Of a stretch of DNA of 59,512 nucleotides, positions 49,807 through 58,811 are shown in pieces; positions within the stretch are counted from its first letter, which is position 1, and every line of letters begins with the position of its first letter. The notes under the pieces are model-generated. The model was not told the DNA's origin. It worked only from the letters and a program-made list of their open reading frames with translations, and searched no databases. Made by a program: the position numbers and the translations under genes. Source of the stretch: Clostridiales bacterium UBA1752 (lineage in GTDB: Bacteria; Bacillota; Clostridia; Oscillospirales; CAG-382); assembly GCA_002314835.1 (NCBI GenBank), contig DCHM01000009.1, forward strand, positions 1 through 59,512, given 5' to 3'.

Positions 49807-50705
49807 CCTTTGTTATCGACGACACGCTCACAGGCTCGAGGCTCGACGTATTAGTCGCAGATAAAAGCGGCGTCAGCCGCAGTCTCGCGCAGACGCTCAT
49901 CGAGGGCGGCGGCGTGCAGGTTGACGGCAAATCAGTGGCAAAAAATTACCGTCTCAGAGGCGGCGAAACAGTCACCGTTACCCTGCCCGAGACCAAAAAG
50001 CTCGACAACGAGCCGCAAAACCTGCCTCTTTGTATAATCTACGAGGACGAATATATGCTCGTCGTTGACAAGCCACGCGGCATGGTGGTTCATCCTGCGG
50101 CAGGCAACTATGACGGCACGCTCGTCAACGCACTGCTGTATCACTGCGACGGCAGACTTTCGTCGATAAACGGCGTCGAACGCCCCGGCATAGTCCACCG
50201 CATAGACAAGATGACCTCGGGACTTTTGATGGTTGCCAAGACGGACGCCGCCCACAGAGGGCTGGCAGAGCAGATACAGGGTCACTCCTTCGGCCGCAAG
50301 TACGAGTGTATCGTGCTCGGCAACCTAAAAGAGGACTCCGGCACCATAGACCGCCCGATAGGCCGCCACCCCATAGACCGCAAAAGGATGTGCATAGACC
50401 CCAAGGGCAGACCTGCCACGACCTTATGGCGCGTGATAGGCCGCTACAACGGTTATACGCACGTCGAATGTACTCTTTTGACGGGCAGGACTCATCAGAT
50501 AAGGGTGCACATGCAGTCGATAGGACATCCGCTGCTCGGCGATACCGTTTACGGTGACAAAAAAGATACCTTCCGCCTCGGAGGACAGTGCCTCTGGGCA
50601 AAATACATCGGGTTTACGCACCCGATAACGGGCAAAGCCATGGAGTTTACCGCCGAAATGCCCGATTATTTCATTCAGATACTAAACAAACTAAATAAAA
50701 TATAA
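49803..50705 (+). CDS. RluA/RluD family pseudouridine synthase
   Basis: A 300-residue enzyme with an N-terminal S4 RNA-binding domain (about 10-70, GSRLDVLVADKSGVSRSLAQ) and a catalytic domain with the active Asp in GIVHRIDKMTSGLL. Other motifs are VVDKPRGMVVHPAAGNYDGT and LLTGRTHQIRVHMQSIGHP. It modifies uridines in large-subunit rRNA; the position next to lspA is that of Bacillus YlyB. Overlaps lspA by four bases (ATGA). Confidence 0.94.
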   Translation: MTFVIDDTLTGSRLDVLVADKSGVSRSLAQTLIEGGGVQVDGKSVAKNYRLRGGETVTVTLPETKKLDNEPQNLPLCIIYEDEYMLVVDKPRGMVVHPAAGNYDGTLVNALLYHCDGRLSSINGVERPGIVHRIDKMTSGLLMVAKTDAAHRGLAEQIQGHSFGRKYECIVLGNLKEDSGTIDRPIGRHPIDRKRMCIDPKGRPATTLWRVIGRYNGYTHVECTLLTGRTHQIRVHMQSIGHPLLGDTVYGDKKDTFRLGGQCLWAKYIGFTHPITGKAMEFTAEMPDYFIQILNKLNKI

Positions 50706-50719
50706 AACGGAGAAAGATA

Positions 50720-51574
50720 ATGGAAAAGAATCGCTGTCTTTACCTCAAAGAAAGGGCTGCCGCCATTCGCAAGGACGCAGTAGCGTCTGTGTTTGCGGCG
50801 GGCTCCGGACATCCCGGAGGTTCCCTTTCCATATCCGACGTGCTGGCATACCTCTATTTTGACCGTATGAACGTCAGCGCCGACAAGGCAAACGACCCCG
50901 ACCGCGACAGATTTGTGCTGTCAAAAGGTCACGCCGCACCCGCACTCTATTCCGCACTCGCGCTCAAGGGCTATTTTGACGAGAGCGAGCTGCAAAACCT
51001 GCGCCACCTCGGCGCTATGCTCCAGGGACACCCCGATATGCAGACGACCAAGGGAGTTGACGTTTCGACAGGCTCGCTCGGTCAGGGCTTTTCGGCGGCC
51101 TGCGGCATGGCTGTCGCCGCAAAGCGCCAGGGCAAAAAGTATAACGTTTACACCGTCATAGGCGACGGCGAATCACAGGAGGGCATGATTTGGGAGGCGG
51201 CTATGTTTGCATCCCACTACAAGCTCGACAACCTCATTGCGTTCCTCGATTTCAACCACCTGCAGATCGACGGAGACGTCAGAAGCGTCATGAACCCCAC
51301 GCCGCTTGACGAAAAGTTTAAGGCATTCGGCTGGTTTGTGCAGGTCATCGACGGTCACGATTTTGACGCGATAGACAACGCGGTCACCGCCGCTTTGGCG
51401 AGCGACAAGCCGTCTATGATTATCTGCAACACCGTCAAGGGCAAGGGCGTTTCGTTTATGGAAAACAACTACGGCTGGCACGGCAAGGCTCCAAAGCCGG
51501 AGGAATACGCAATAGCCAAGGCAGAGCTCGAAGCCGCATACAACCAAGCTAAGGAGGCACTCGCAAATGGCTGA
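50720..51574 (+). CDS. Transketolase, N-terminal subunit
   Basis: A 284-residue thiamine-diphosphate-binding half of a split transketolase of the non-oxidative pentose phosphate pathway. Motifs: GSGHPGGSLSISDVLAYLYF, VLSKGHAAPALYSALA, TGSLGQGFSAACGMAVA and the cofactor signature VIGDGESQEGMIWEAAM to FLDFNHLQIDG. The ribosome site is ACGGAGAAAG. It overlaps the C-terminal subunit gene by eight bases. Confidence 0.95.
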   Translation: MEKNRCLYLKERAAAIRKDAVASVFAAGSGHPGGSLSISDVLAYLYFDRMNVSADKANDPDRDRFVLSKGHAAPALYSALALKGYFDESELQNLRHLGAMLQGHPDMQTTKGVDVSTGSLGQGFSAACGMAVAAKRQGKKYNVYTVIGDGESQEGMIWEAAMFASHYKLDNLIAFLDFNHLQIDGDVRSVMNPTPLDEKFKAFGWFVQVIDGHDFDAIDNAVTAALASDKPSMIICNTVKGKGVSFMENNYGWHGKAPKPEEYAIAKAELEAAYNQAKEALANG

Positions 51575-52499
51575 TAAGATTGCTACCCGTGTTGCTTACG
51601 GCAACGCGCTCGCCGACCTCGGTGACAAATACGATTTCTTTGTTCTCGACGCCGACCTCAGCGGCTCTACTCAGACCGCTATTTTCGGCAAAAAATACCC
51701 CGACAGATTTGTAAACTGCGGTATCGCAGAGGAAAATATGATAGCCGTCGCCGCCGGTATCGCCTCCACGGGCGTGCCTGCGTTTGCGTCGAGCTTTGCA
51801 ATGTTTGCCTGCGGCAGAGCGTACGAACAGATACGCAATATGGTTGCTCACACGGGCTTGCCCGTCAAGATTTGCGCCAGCCACGGCGGCATCACCGTCG
51901 GTGAAGACGGCGCAACGCACCAATTCTGCGAGGATTTTGCACTTATGCGCTCTATCCCTGAGATGACCGTAGTCAACCCTGCCGACGCTGTAGAGGCCTA
52001 CGCCGCAGTCGAAGCGATACTCAAGTTTAACGGTCCCGTTTATATGCGCCTCGGCAGATACGCCGTACCCACGGTCTTTGACAAAGAGACCTACAAGTTT
52101 GAGCTCGGCAAGGCGAGCGTTATAAACGACGGCAGTGACGTCACCATCTTTGCCACCGGCATTATGGTTGCCGCCGCCAACGAAGCAAGAGAAATATTGG
52201 CATCCGAGGGCATCAGTGCCGCGGTCGTCAATATTCATACCTTAAAGCCCATTGATAAAGAAACTATCATCAAATACGCGGCAAAGACAAAGCACGTCGT
52301 CACCGCCGAAGAGCACTCCGTAATAGGCGGTCTCGGCTCTGCGGTTGCCGAGGTTTTGTCCGAAGAGTTGCCTACAAAGATGGCTCGCGTAGGCATCGAG
52401 GACGTATTTGGTCAGTCCGCCCCCGCAGGCGTACTGCTCGACTACTACAACCTCAACGCCAAGGGCATTTGTGACAAGGTTCACAAGCTCCTCAAATGA
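51567..52499 (+). CDS. Transketolase, C-terminal subunit
   Basis: A 310-residue partner carrying the pyrimidine-binding and C-terminal domains: VLDADLSGSTQTAIFGKKYP, VNCGIAEENMIAVAAGIAS, ICASHGGITVGEDGATHQ and VVTAEEHSVIGGLGSAVAEV. AAGGAGG near the end of the N-subunit gene serves as its ribosome site. Split transketolases of this kind are common in Clostridia. Overlaps the next gene by four bases. Confidence 0.95.
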   Translation: MADKIATRVAYGNALADLGDKYDFFVLDADLSGSTQTAIFGKKYPDRFVNCGIAEENMIAVAAGIASTGVPAFASSFAMFACGRAYEQIRNMVAHTGLPVKICASHGGITVGEDGATHQFCEDFALMRSIPEMTVVNPADAVEAYAAVEAILKFNGPVYMRLGRYAVPTVFDKETYKFELGKASVINDGSDVTIFATGIMVAAANEAREILASEGISAAVVNIHTLKPIDKETIIKYAAKTKHVVTAEEHSVIGGLGSAVAEVLSEELPTKMARVGIEDVFGQSAPAGVLLDYYNLNAKGICDKVHKLLK

Positions 52500-53245
52500 G
52501 ATACTACGACGAAATAAGCGCATATCTTGACGCTTGCTATCCCGTTTCTCTCAGCGAAAGCTGGGACAACGACGGCGCGATGGTTTATACCTCACGCCCG
52601 ATAACCAAGGTTTTGATTGCTCTCGACTGCTCTACGCCTGCTATCAAGCAGGCGTATCTCTCGGGTTGCGAGCTGATAGTCACTCACCACCCACTGCTAT
52701 TCAAAAAGCCGTATTCGCTCGAGGTTTTCAGGCGTTTGGTCCTGCTCAAAAAGCTCGGCATCGGGCTTTTGTCCTACCACACGAGGCTGGATGAAGTCGA
52801 GGGCGGAGTAAACGACTGCTTTGCTTCGGCTTTGGGACTTAAATGCGCTATGTTTATGGAGCCCTGCGCCCGTATGACGGTGCTGCCCGAGCCTATAACT
52901 TTCCAAGCCATGTACGAGCGTGCGTCCGCACTCTGCCAAGGCTATAAGCCCTTTGCGGTCAAATGCAGTGACACCTGCCGTCGCATAGCCACAGTATCCG
53001 GCGGAGGCAAGAGCTTTATACAGTCAGCCGCAGTCAAGCACGGCTGTGACACGCTCATCACCGGCGAAGCCTCACACGACGCATATATCGCTTCTCACGA
53101 GCTGGGGCTCAACCTCATCTGCGTCGGACACCACAACAGCGAGAGCGTGGTTTTGCCTGCGCTCGCCGCCAATATCAAATCGCGTTTTAACGACGTTACG
53201 ACTTACATTTTTGACTTTACAGAAACATTAGAATATGGCATTTGA
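52496..53245 (+). CDS. Nif3-like dinuclear metal-centre protein
   Basis: A 249-residue member of the Nif3/YbgI family (annotated GTP cyclohydrolase I type 2 homologue). Metal ligands are seen in CELIVTHHPLLFKKP, SYHTRLDEVEGG and VGHHNSESVVLPAL. The Bacillus-type large insert is absent. The biochemical role is unsettled for the family. Overlaps the transketolase gene by four bases and the RqcH gene by eleven. Confidence 0.93.
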   Translation: MRYYDEISAYLDACYPVSLSESWDNDGAMVYTSRPITKVLIALDCSTPAIKQAYLSGCELIVTHHPLLFKKPYSLEVFRRLVLLKKLGIGLLSYHTRLDEVEGGVNDCFASALGLKCAMFMEPCARMTVLPEPITFQAMYERASALCQGYKPFAVKCSDTCRRIATVSGGGKSFIQSAAVKHGCDTLITGEASHDAYIASHELGLNLICVGHHNSESVVLPALAANIKSRFNDVTTYIFDFTETLEYGI

Positions 53246-54938
53246 CGGATATTTCTGCCGCGCCGCGGCAGCCGAAATCAATAGCTATGCCGGAGCGCGG
53301 ATAGACAAGCTCTATCAAGGTTCGCCTTCGGCTTTTTATCTATCTCTTTATAAGGGCGGCGACAGGCTTACGCTGATTATTTCGGCGTCGGCTCAGAGCC
53401 CGATAGTCGCAGTCACTCCGGAGCAGATTCCCTGCAAAGACACCCCTTCGGCTCTGTGTATGCTGTTTCGCAAGCACCTTATTTCGTCGCACCTCGCGTC
53501 CGCCGAGGCAGTCAAGGGCGAAAGAATAATAAAGCTTACCTTTGACGGCTCGGACGATATGGGCTATCCAGTACAAAAGATTATTTACGCCGAAATGATG
53601 GGCAAATACAGCAACATCCTGCTCTGCAACCAAGACGGCAGGATACTCGGCGCCACCCACACCTCCGACCTCACCGAGGGCACACGCCCCGTCATGACGG
53701 GCATCGAATACACTCTGCCACCTGCACAAAATAAGTTTGACATTGCCCTTCTTTCGAGCACCGAGTTTATCGCTCTGTGCAACAAAAACATTGACAAGCG
53801 TTGTGACAGCTATCTTTTGCAGTCATTCGCCTGCCTTTCGCCTCTGACCGCGAGAGAGCTAACCTACCGCGCGACGGGCGCGACTGATACGCTGCTTTGC
53901 GACACCGACCTTTTGCGCCTCGACGACGAGAGGCAAAGGTTCGTCGCAGACATAGAGACAAACCGTTTTACTCCCGTGACCTACGGTCAAAAGGAATATA
54001 GCTTTACGCCTCTGACGCAGTACGGCGAATATCAGGTCAAAGACAGCTTTGCCGAGCTGTTGCTCAGCTTTTACGGCGAAAAAGAGCGCGAGGCATCGCT
54101 CCAGTCAAGAGCCAAGGACATACTGCACTGCGTTGAGAGCTCGCTTTCGCGCGAGCGCAAAAAGCTGGACAAGCAGACCGTAGAGCTAAACGACTGCAAG
54201 CAAAAAGAGCTTTACCGCGCCGAGGGCGACGCCATAACCGCCAATATCTACCGCATCAAAAAAGGCGACGAGCTTTTGCAGGCTATCGACTACGAGACGA
54301 ACGAAACCTTTTTGATAAAGCTCGACAAGCGCCTCACCCCTGCTCAAAACGCGCAGACGAGATATAAAAAATACGCCAAACTAAAGCGTGCCGAAGCCGA
54401 GCTAACATTGCAAATGGCTAAGGCTACCTCACAGATAGACTACCTCGAGAGCGTGCTCGACTGCATACGCCGCGCGACCTCGACCGCCGACCTCGACGAA
54501 ATCCGCAGGGAGCTGGGCGAAACGGGTTATCTTGCCTCCGCAGGCGGCAAGCGGCTCAAGCTGCCGCCGTCAAAGCCTCTTACCTTTACCACTACTCACG
54601 GCTACACCGTCAAGGTAGGCAAAAACAACAAGCAAAACGATTATCTCACCTTCGGAGCGCAAAAAGACGATATATGGTTCCACGTCAAGGGCTTTCACGG
54701 CAGCCACGTCATTATGTGCGCGAGCGGCACAGAGCCCGACGCATTAGATTACACCGAGGCCGCCATGCTCGCCGCCTATCACAGCGAAGTTCGCGGCTCA
54801 CAGCAGGTGCCCGTAGATTATACGAGGGCGAGATACGTCAAAAAGCCGGCAGGCTCTGCTCCCGGCTACGTCACCTACGATAAATATTACACCGCGTACG
54901 TTGATGCGGATTTGCCAAAGGAGCAAAAGGATGTTTGA
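53235..54938 (+). CDS. rqcH: Ribosome-associated quality-control protein RqcH
   Basis: A 567-residue NFACT protein that adds alanine tails to stalled nascent chains on large subunits. NFACT-N spans about 1-200 (MAFDGYFCRAAAAEINSYAG, then YAEMMGKYSNILLCN), a helical and coiled-coil middle about 280-430 (YKKYAKLKRAEAELTLQMAK), and NFACT-R about 450-560 (VKVGKNNKQNDYLTF, DDIWFHVKGFHGSHVIM, RYVKKPAGSAPGYVTYD). The start overlaps the Nif3 gene. Confidence 0.94.
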   Translation: MAFDGYFCRAAAAEINSYAGARIDKLYQGSPSAFYLSLYKGGDRLTLIISASAQSPIVAVTPEQIPCKDTPSALCMLFRKHLISSHLASAEAVKGERIIKLTFDGSDDMGYPVQKIIYAEMMGKYSNILLCNQDGRILGATHTSDLTEGTRPVMTGIEYTLPPAQNKFDIALLSSTEFIALCNKNIDKRCDSYLLQSFACLSPLTARELTYRATGATDTLLCDTDLLRLDDERQRFVADIETNRFTPVTYGQKEYSFTPLTQYGEYQVKDSFAELLLSFYGEKEREASLQSRAKDILHCVESSLSRERKKLDKQTVELNDCKQKELYRAEGDAITANIYRIKKGDELLQAIDYETNETFLIKLDKRLTPAQNAQTRYKKYAKLKRAEAELTLQMAKATSQIDYLESVLDCIRRATSTADLDEIRRELGETGYLASAGGKRLKLPPSKPLTFTTTHGYTVKVGKNNKQNDYLTFGAQKDDIWFHVKGFHGSHVIMCASGTEPDALDYTEAAMLAAYHSEVRGSQQVPVDYTRARYVKKPAGSAPGYVTYDKYYTAYVDADLPKEQKDV

Positions 54939-55617
54939 GCGCGTTTTGCCGCTGATAGGCGAGAACCGACTGCAAAAACTGCATAATTCCTCGGTTTTGG
55001 TGCTCGGAGCAGGCGGCGTCGGATGCGCCGTGATAGAGGCGTTGGCACGAGGAGGCGTCGGCAGGGTTGACGTCTGCGACGGCGACGTTTACAGCACAAG
55101 CAACAAAAACCGCCAGCTATACGCCACCGACCGAACGCTCGGTCAAAGCAAAGCGTTAGTCGCCTGCGAGCGTATCAAAACGATAAACGCCGATATTTCT
55201 GCGACTGCCTACGACTTTTTTTACCGCGGCGAGAATATGGACAAAATCGACCTTGCGTCCTACGACTACGTAGCCGATTGCATCGACGACGTTAAGGCAA
55301 AATGCGACCTCATCGAGCGTTGCAAGGCGCTCGGCACCCCGATAATCGCCTGCATGGGCACGGGCAACAAGTTTGATGTGACAAAGTTTAAGATAGCCGA
55401 TATCAAAAAAACCGACACCTGCCCTCTCGCAAAAGCGGTTCGCCTCGAACTGCGCGCACGCGGCATATTTGACGGCGTAAAGGTCTTATACAGCACCGAA
55501 ATTCCGGCGATAAAGACCGCGACACCTGCTTCGATATCTTACGTACCGCCTGCGGCAGGACTGATGATAGCAGGCGAAATAATACAGGATTTAATTAAGG
55601 AGATAAACAATGGCTAA
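54931..55617 (+). CDS. tcdA: tRNA threonylcarbamoyladenosine dehydratase
   Basis: A 228-residue ThiF/E1-like enzyme of the TcdA (CsdL/YgdL) group, which cyclises t6A37 in tRNA using ATP. N-terminal GENRLQKLHNSSVLVLGAGG with GVGCAVIEALARGGVG, then CDGDVYSTSNKNRQLYATDR and VADCIDDVKAKCDLIERC. ATG 54931 follows AAAGGAG; the longer frame from 54901 overlaps rqcH further and is not needed. Overlaps the flavin reductase by eight bases. Confidence 0.92.
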   Translation: MFERVLPLIGENRLQKLHNSSVLVLGAGGVGCAVIEALARGGVGRVDVCDGDVYSTSNKNRQLYATDRTLGQSKALVACERIKTINADISATAYDFFYRGENMDKIDLASYDYVADCIDDVKAKCDLIERCKALGTPIIACMGTGNKFDVTKFKIADIKKTDTCPLAKAVRLELRARGIFDGVKVLYSTEIPAIKTATPASISYVPPAAGLMIAGEIIQDLIKEINNG

Positions 55618-56173
55618 AGTTAATTGGAAAGGCGGCGCACTCCTCGCGCCCGTACCTGCCGTCCTCGTTACTTCGGGCGACGAGGCAAAGCCCAACGTAT
55701 GCACCGTCGCTTGGACGGGCATCATCAATACAAACCCTCCGCGCACCTACGTTTCACTGCGCAAGACGCGTTACAGCCACGAGCTGATAAGCAAGTCGGG
55801 CGAGTTTTGCATCAATCTGCCCACCTCTCAGCTCGCGCGCATCACCGACTTTGTAGGCGTAAAGTCGGGCAGAGATTTTGACAAATTCGGCAAGCTCAGC
55901 ATCACGCCCGAAAAGTGCGCTCACATAGGCACCGTTTCGGTTGCCGAGTGCCCCGTCAGCATCGAGTGCAAGGTCTTTCAGACGATAGAGCTCGGCTCGC
56001 ACGATATGTTTCTCGCAGATATAGTCGGCATTTCGGTTGACGAAAAGCTGCTCGACGAAGCAGGCAAACTCCACATGGAAAAAGCCCACCTCATGGCTTA
56101 CAGCCACGGCGAATATTTTACACTCGGCAAAAAGATAGGTCACATGGGCTATTCGGTCAAAAAGCGCAGATGA
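55610..56173 (+). CDS. Flavin reductase-like FMN-binding protein
   Basis: A 187-residue protein with the split-barrel flavin reductase fold: LLAPVPAVLVTSGDEAKPNV, AWTGIINTNPPRTYVSLRKT and HELISKSGEFCINLPTSQL. Such proteins bind FMN and reduce flavins or other acceptors with NAD(P)H; the partner is unknown. AAGGAG precedes the start, which overlaps tcdA. It overlaps rlmH by four bases. Confidence 0.92.
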   Translation: MAKVNWKGGALLAPVPAVLVTSGDEAKPNVCTVAWTGIINTNPPRTYVSLRKTRYSHELISKSGEFCINLPTSQLARITDFVGVKSGRDFDKFGKLSITPEKCAHIGTVSVAECPVSIECKVFQTIELGSHDMFLADIVGISVDEKLLDEAGKLHMEKAHLMAYSHGEYFTLGKKIGHMGYSVKKRR

Positions 56174-56646
56174 CCGACGTCACAGTAATCCACGTCGGCG
56201 AAGGCAAAGAGCCGTACTACGCTGCCGCCGAGAGCGAATATATCAAGCGGCTCGGCGCCTATTGCCGTTACCGCACCGTAATGATAAAAGAGGAGCGCAT
56301 AGACGACGAAGCCAGCGACGCCTTGATAGGCAAAGCCTTGTCAAAAGAGGCCGAAGCCATAAAACGCGCCATACCGCAGGGCAGCTATATTATCGCACTC
56401 TGCGTCGAAGGCAAACAGTTGTCCTCGCAAGGGCTGTCTGAGCTTATCGGCAGAGTTACGCTGTCAAAGCCCATCACTTATATCATAGGCTCGAGCCACG
56501 GACTTGACGGGAGTATAAAGGCGCTCGCCGATTGCAAGCTGTCGTTTTCGCTCATGACTTTTCCCCACCGATTGATGCGCGTCATACTCGCAGAGCAGAC
56601 CTACCGCGCTTTTACTATTTTGGCAGGTAAAAACTATCACAAATAA
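56170..56646 (+). CDS. rlmH: 23S rRNA (pseudouridine-1915 N3)-methyltransferase
   Basis: A 158-residue SPOUT methyltransferase. The knot motifs are ALCVEGKQLSSQGLSELI, TYIIGSSHGLDGSIKA and LSFSLMTFPHRLMRVILAEQ, with C-terminal YRAFTILAGKNYHK. It methylates the pseudouridine of helix 69. Last gene of the block that started at queA; the next gene has its own promoter. Confidence 0.96.
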   Translation: MTDVTVIHVGEGKEPYYAAAESEYIKRLGAYCRYRTVMIKEERIDDEASDALIGKALSKEAEAIKRAIPQGSYIIALCVEGKQLSSQGLSELIGRVTLSKPITYIIGSSHGLDGSIKALADCKLSFSLMTFPHRLMRVILAEQTYRAFTILAGKNYHK

Positions 56647-56657
56647 ACAAAACCCAC

Positions 56658-56686
56658 TTGCAAAACGAGTTTGCTTGTGGTAAAAT
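56658..56686 (+). promoter_or_regulatory. Promoter of the Gfo/Idh/MocA gene
   Basis: TTGCAA (56658-56663), 17 bp, TAAAAT (56681-56686), 32 bases before the start codon. Confidence 0.6.
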
Positions 56687-56717
56687 ACAGACAAATAATT
56701 TTTTGGAGGATATAATC

Positions 56718-57779
56718 ATGGCAAAAATGAAAATCGCTATCATTGGTTGCGGTACCATCGCAAACAATGCGCACATTCCCGCTTACCTCAAAAACCCCGA
56801 TGTAGAAATCAAATATTTCTGTGACATCATCCTTTCCAAGGCTGAAGCAGCAGTTGCTAAATACGGCGTAGGCACCGCAGTCGAAGATTATCATCAGATA
56901 CTCGCAGACCCCGAGGTCGAGGCCGTTTCGGTCTGCACCCCAAACAAGATGCACTCCATTATTTCCATCGACTTCCTCAAAGCAGGCAAAAACGTCCTTT
57001 GCGAAAAGCCCGCCGCTCGCATTTACTCCGAAGCTCTCGCTATGCAGCAGGCTCAGCACGAGTCCGGCAAGGTTCTTAACATCGGCGTCGTAAACCGCTT
57101 TAACGCAGGCGTCAATAAGCTCCGTTCTATGATTCAAAACGGTGACCTCGGCGAGGTTTACGCTATCTACGTATCCTTCCGTGCATACCGTTCTATCCCC
57201 GGTCTCGGCGGTGCATTCACCACCAAGGCTATCGCAGGCGGCGGCGTCCTCATCGACTGGGGCGTTCACTACCTCGATATCGTTATGTACTGCATGAATG
57301 ACCCCAAGCCTCTCACCGTTTCAGCAAAGGCATTCTCCAAGCTCGGCGTTGATATGCCCAACTACGTTTACAACGGCATGTGGGCAGAAGATACCAAGAA
57401 CGTAAACGGCACCTACGACGTTGACGACTACGTTACCGGCTTTGTACGTACCGAAGGTCCTACCATCACCTTTAACGGCGCATGGGCTCAGAACATCGGC
57501 GAGCAGGACACCTACATTGACTTCCTCGGCACCAAGGGCGGCGCAAGACTGCAGTACGGCAGCGACTTTACCTTCTACACCACCTCTTGCGGCGAGCTCA
57601 TCAACTTTAAGCCCCGCTTTACTCCCAACGCTCACTTTGAGAACGAAATCAACAGCTTTATCCGCTGCATCAAGACCGGCGAAAAGCTGCCTTCTCACAT
57701 CGACACGGTTATCGTAACCGCAAAGATGATGCAGGCTATGTACGATTCGTCCGAGCAGGGCAAAGAAATCCAGCTTTAA
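56718..57779 (+). CDS. Gfo/Idh/MocA family dehydrogenase
   Basis: A 353-residue NAD(P)-dependent oxidoreductase acting on sugars or inositols. The Rossmann start is IAIIGCGTIANNAHIPAYL, the Lys motif is NVLCEKPAAR, and the active-site GVLIDWGVHYLDIVMYCM carries the Asp and His of the family. ATG 56718 follows GGAGG. It is monocistronic between its own promoter and terminator. Codons look strongly biased to C-ending forms, suggesting high expression. The substrate cannot be told from context. Confidence 0.92.
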   Translation: MAKMKIAIIGCGTIANNAHIPAYLKNPDVEIKYFCDIILSKAEAAVAKYGVGTAVEDYHQILADPEVEAVSVCTPNKMHSIISIDFLKAGKNVLCEKPAARIYSEALAMQQAQHESGKVLNIGVVNRFNAGVNKLRSMIQNGDLGEVYAIYVSFRAYRSIPGLGGAFTTKAIAGGGVLIDWGVHYLDIVMYCMNDPKPLTVSAKAFSKLGVDMPNYVYNGMWAEDTKNVNGTYDVDDYVTGFVRTEGPTITFNGAWAQNIGEQDTYIDFLGTKGGARLQYGSDFTFYTTSCGELINFKPRFTPNAHFENEINSFIRCIKTGEKLPSHIDTVIVTAKMMQAMYDSSEQGKEIQL

Positions 57780-57793
57780 TCTTCAGCACAATA

Positions 57794-57819
57794 ACGGGCA
57801 TCTCGGTGCCCGTTTTTTT
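57794..57819 (+). terminator. Terminator of the Gfo/Idh/MocA gene
   Basis: ACGGGCA (57794-57800) pairs with TGCCCGT (57807-57813), then a T run. Confidence 0.85.
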
Positions 57820-57869
57820 ATTAAAAACAAGTAAGGATACCGTCATAAAAAAGCAGAATAATTCGAGTA

Positions 57870-57898
57870 AAAAGTCCTCTGCAAAAGAGGACTTTTTT
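57870..57898 (+). terminator. Second terminator-like hairpin
   Basis: AAAAGTCCTCT pairs with AGAGGACTTTT across a short loop, followed by T. It insulates the next promoter; no gene is seen between the two terminators. Confidence 0.75.
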
Positions 57899-57913
57899 GA
57901 TATTATTTTCCGA

Positions 57914-57943
57914 TTGACAAAAGCCCCCATACTGTGCTATAAT
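57914..57943 (+). promoter_or_regulatory. Promoter of the propeller/cohesin-like operon
   Basis: TTGACA (57914-57919), 18 bp, TATAAT (57938-57943). Confidence 0.75.
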
Positions 57944-57966
57944 TTTCTGTAACATGGAGGCATATT

Positions 57967-58797
57967 ATGCAATATATAGACGTTACGCATCAGAATTATC
58001 ATTTGCAGGGCTTTTCCAACGACGGCACTTATATGTACTGGTCTTTTACCGACTCGGTCGTAAAGACTACGCTTGACGGCACCATGCGCTTGCAAACGCT
58101 CGTATCTGGCGGTCACCTCGGCGACTGCGACTATTATGACGGCAAGGTTTATGCGTCATACCTCGGCTTTTCACAGCCCGGGCACGCATGGAACGACTGG
58201 ACGTCATTCAAGATTTACGTTTTTAACGCCTCCGACCTCAGCGTTGACAAAATATTAGACCTCGATATATGCTATAAATACAAGGCATCCGCCGACAGCG
58301 ACCCCGAGGACACGAGGGGGTTCCAAGGCATAGACGGCATCTCGATAGTCGAGGACAAAAACGGCAAGCCTCACATGTACGTTGCCTGCGCCGTCAACGA
58401 GGCGGAAAAATACGCCGACAACATCATACTGTGCTTTGACTTAGACGGCAATTACGAGACCGAATATCACGTTACCACGGGCAACACGGTCTTTGGCATC
58501 CAAAACCTCGATTACGACGTCAAAAACGAGCAATTCTGGTTCTCCACCTACGGCGGCAGCAAGCCGTATATGCCCAAAGAAACTCTCTTTTGCCTCGACA
58601 AAAACTTTAACCTCTTGGCTAAATACAAGTTCAGCTCTCCCTACGGCTTTGATTGCCTCGGCGACAGCTATTGGTGCTCGATAACCAAGGGCAAAAACGG
58701 CAACTATCTCGGCGTAGCCTACAAAGCCACACGTGATTTCTTTGATTCGCCACACACCGAGGCAGAAATCATCGACGAAATATCAAATCAACTATAA
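57967..58797 (+). CDS. Beta-propeller-like protein of unknown function
   Basis: A 276-residue protein I cannot place in a named family. It is rich in beta strands with propeller-like repeats: HLQGFSNDGTYMYWSFTDSV, SGGHLGDCDYYDGKVYASYL, VFGIQNLDYDVKNEQFWFST and FDCLGDSYWCSITKGKNGNY. There is no signal peptide, so it is either cytoplasmic or exported by another route. TGGAGG precedes ATG 57967. The next gene starts 14 bases downstream with its own GGAGG, so the two form an operon; a glycan-binding or phospholipase/glycosidase-associated role is only a guess. Confidence 0.75.
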   Translation: MQYIDVTHQNYHLQGFSNDGTYMYWSFTDSVVKTTLDGTMRLQTLVSGGHLGDCDYYDGKVYASYLGFSQPGHAWNDWTSFKIYVFNASDLSVDKILDLDICYKYKASADSDPEDTRGFQGIDGISIVEDKNGKPHMYVACAVNEAEKYADNIILCFDLDGNYETEYHVTTGNTVFGIQNLDYDVKNEQFWFSTYGGSKPYMPKETLFCLDKNFNLLAKYKFSSPYGFDCLGDSYWCSITKGKNGNYLGVAYKATRDFFDSPHTEAEIIDEISNQL

Positions 58798-58811
58798 ATC
58801 GGAGGTATTAT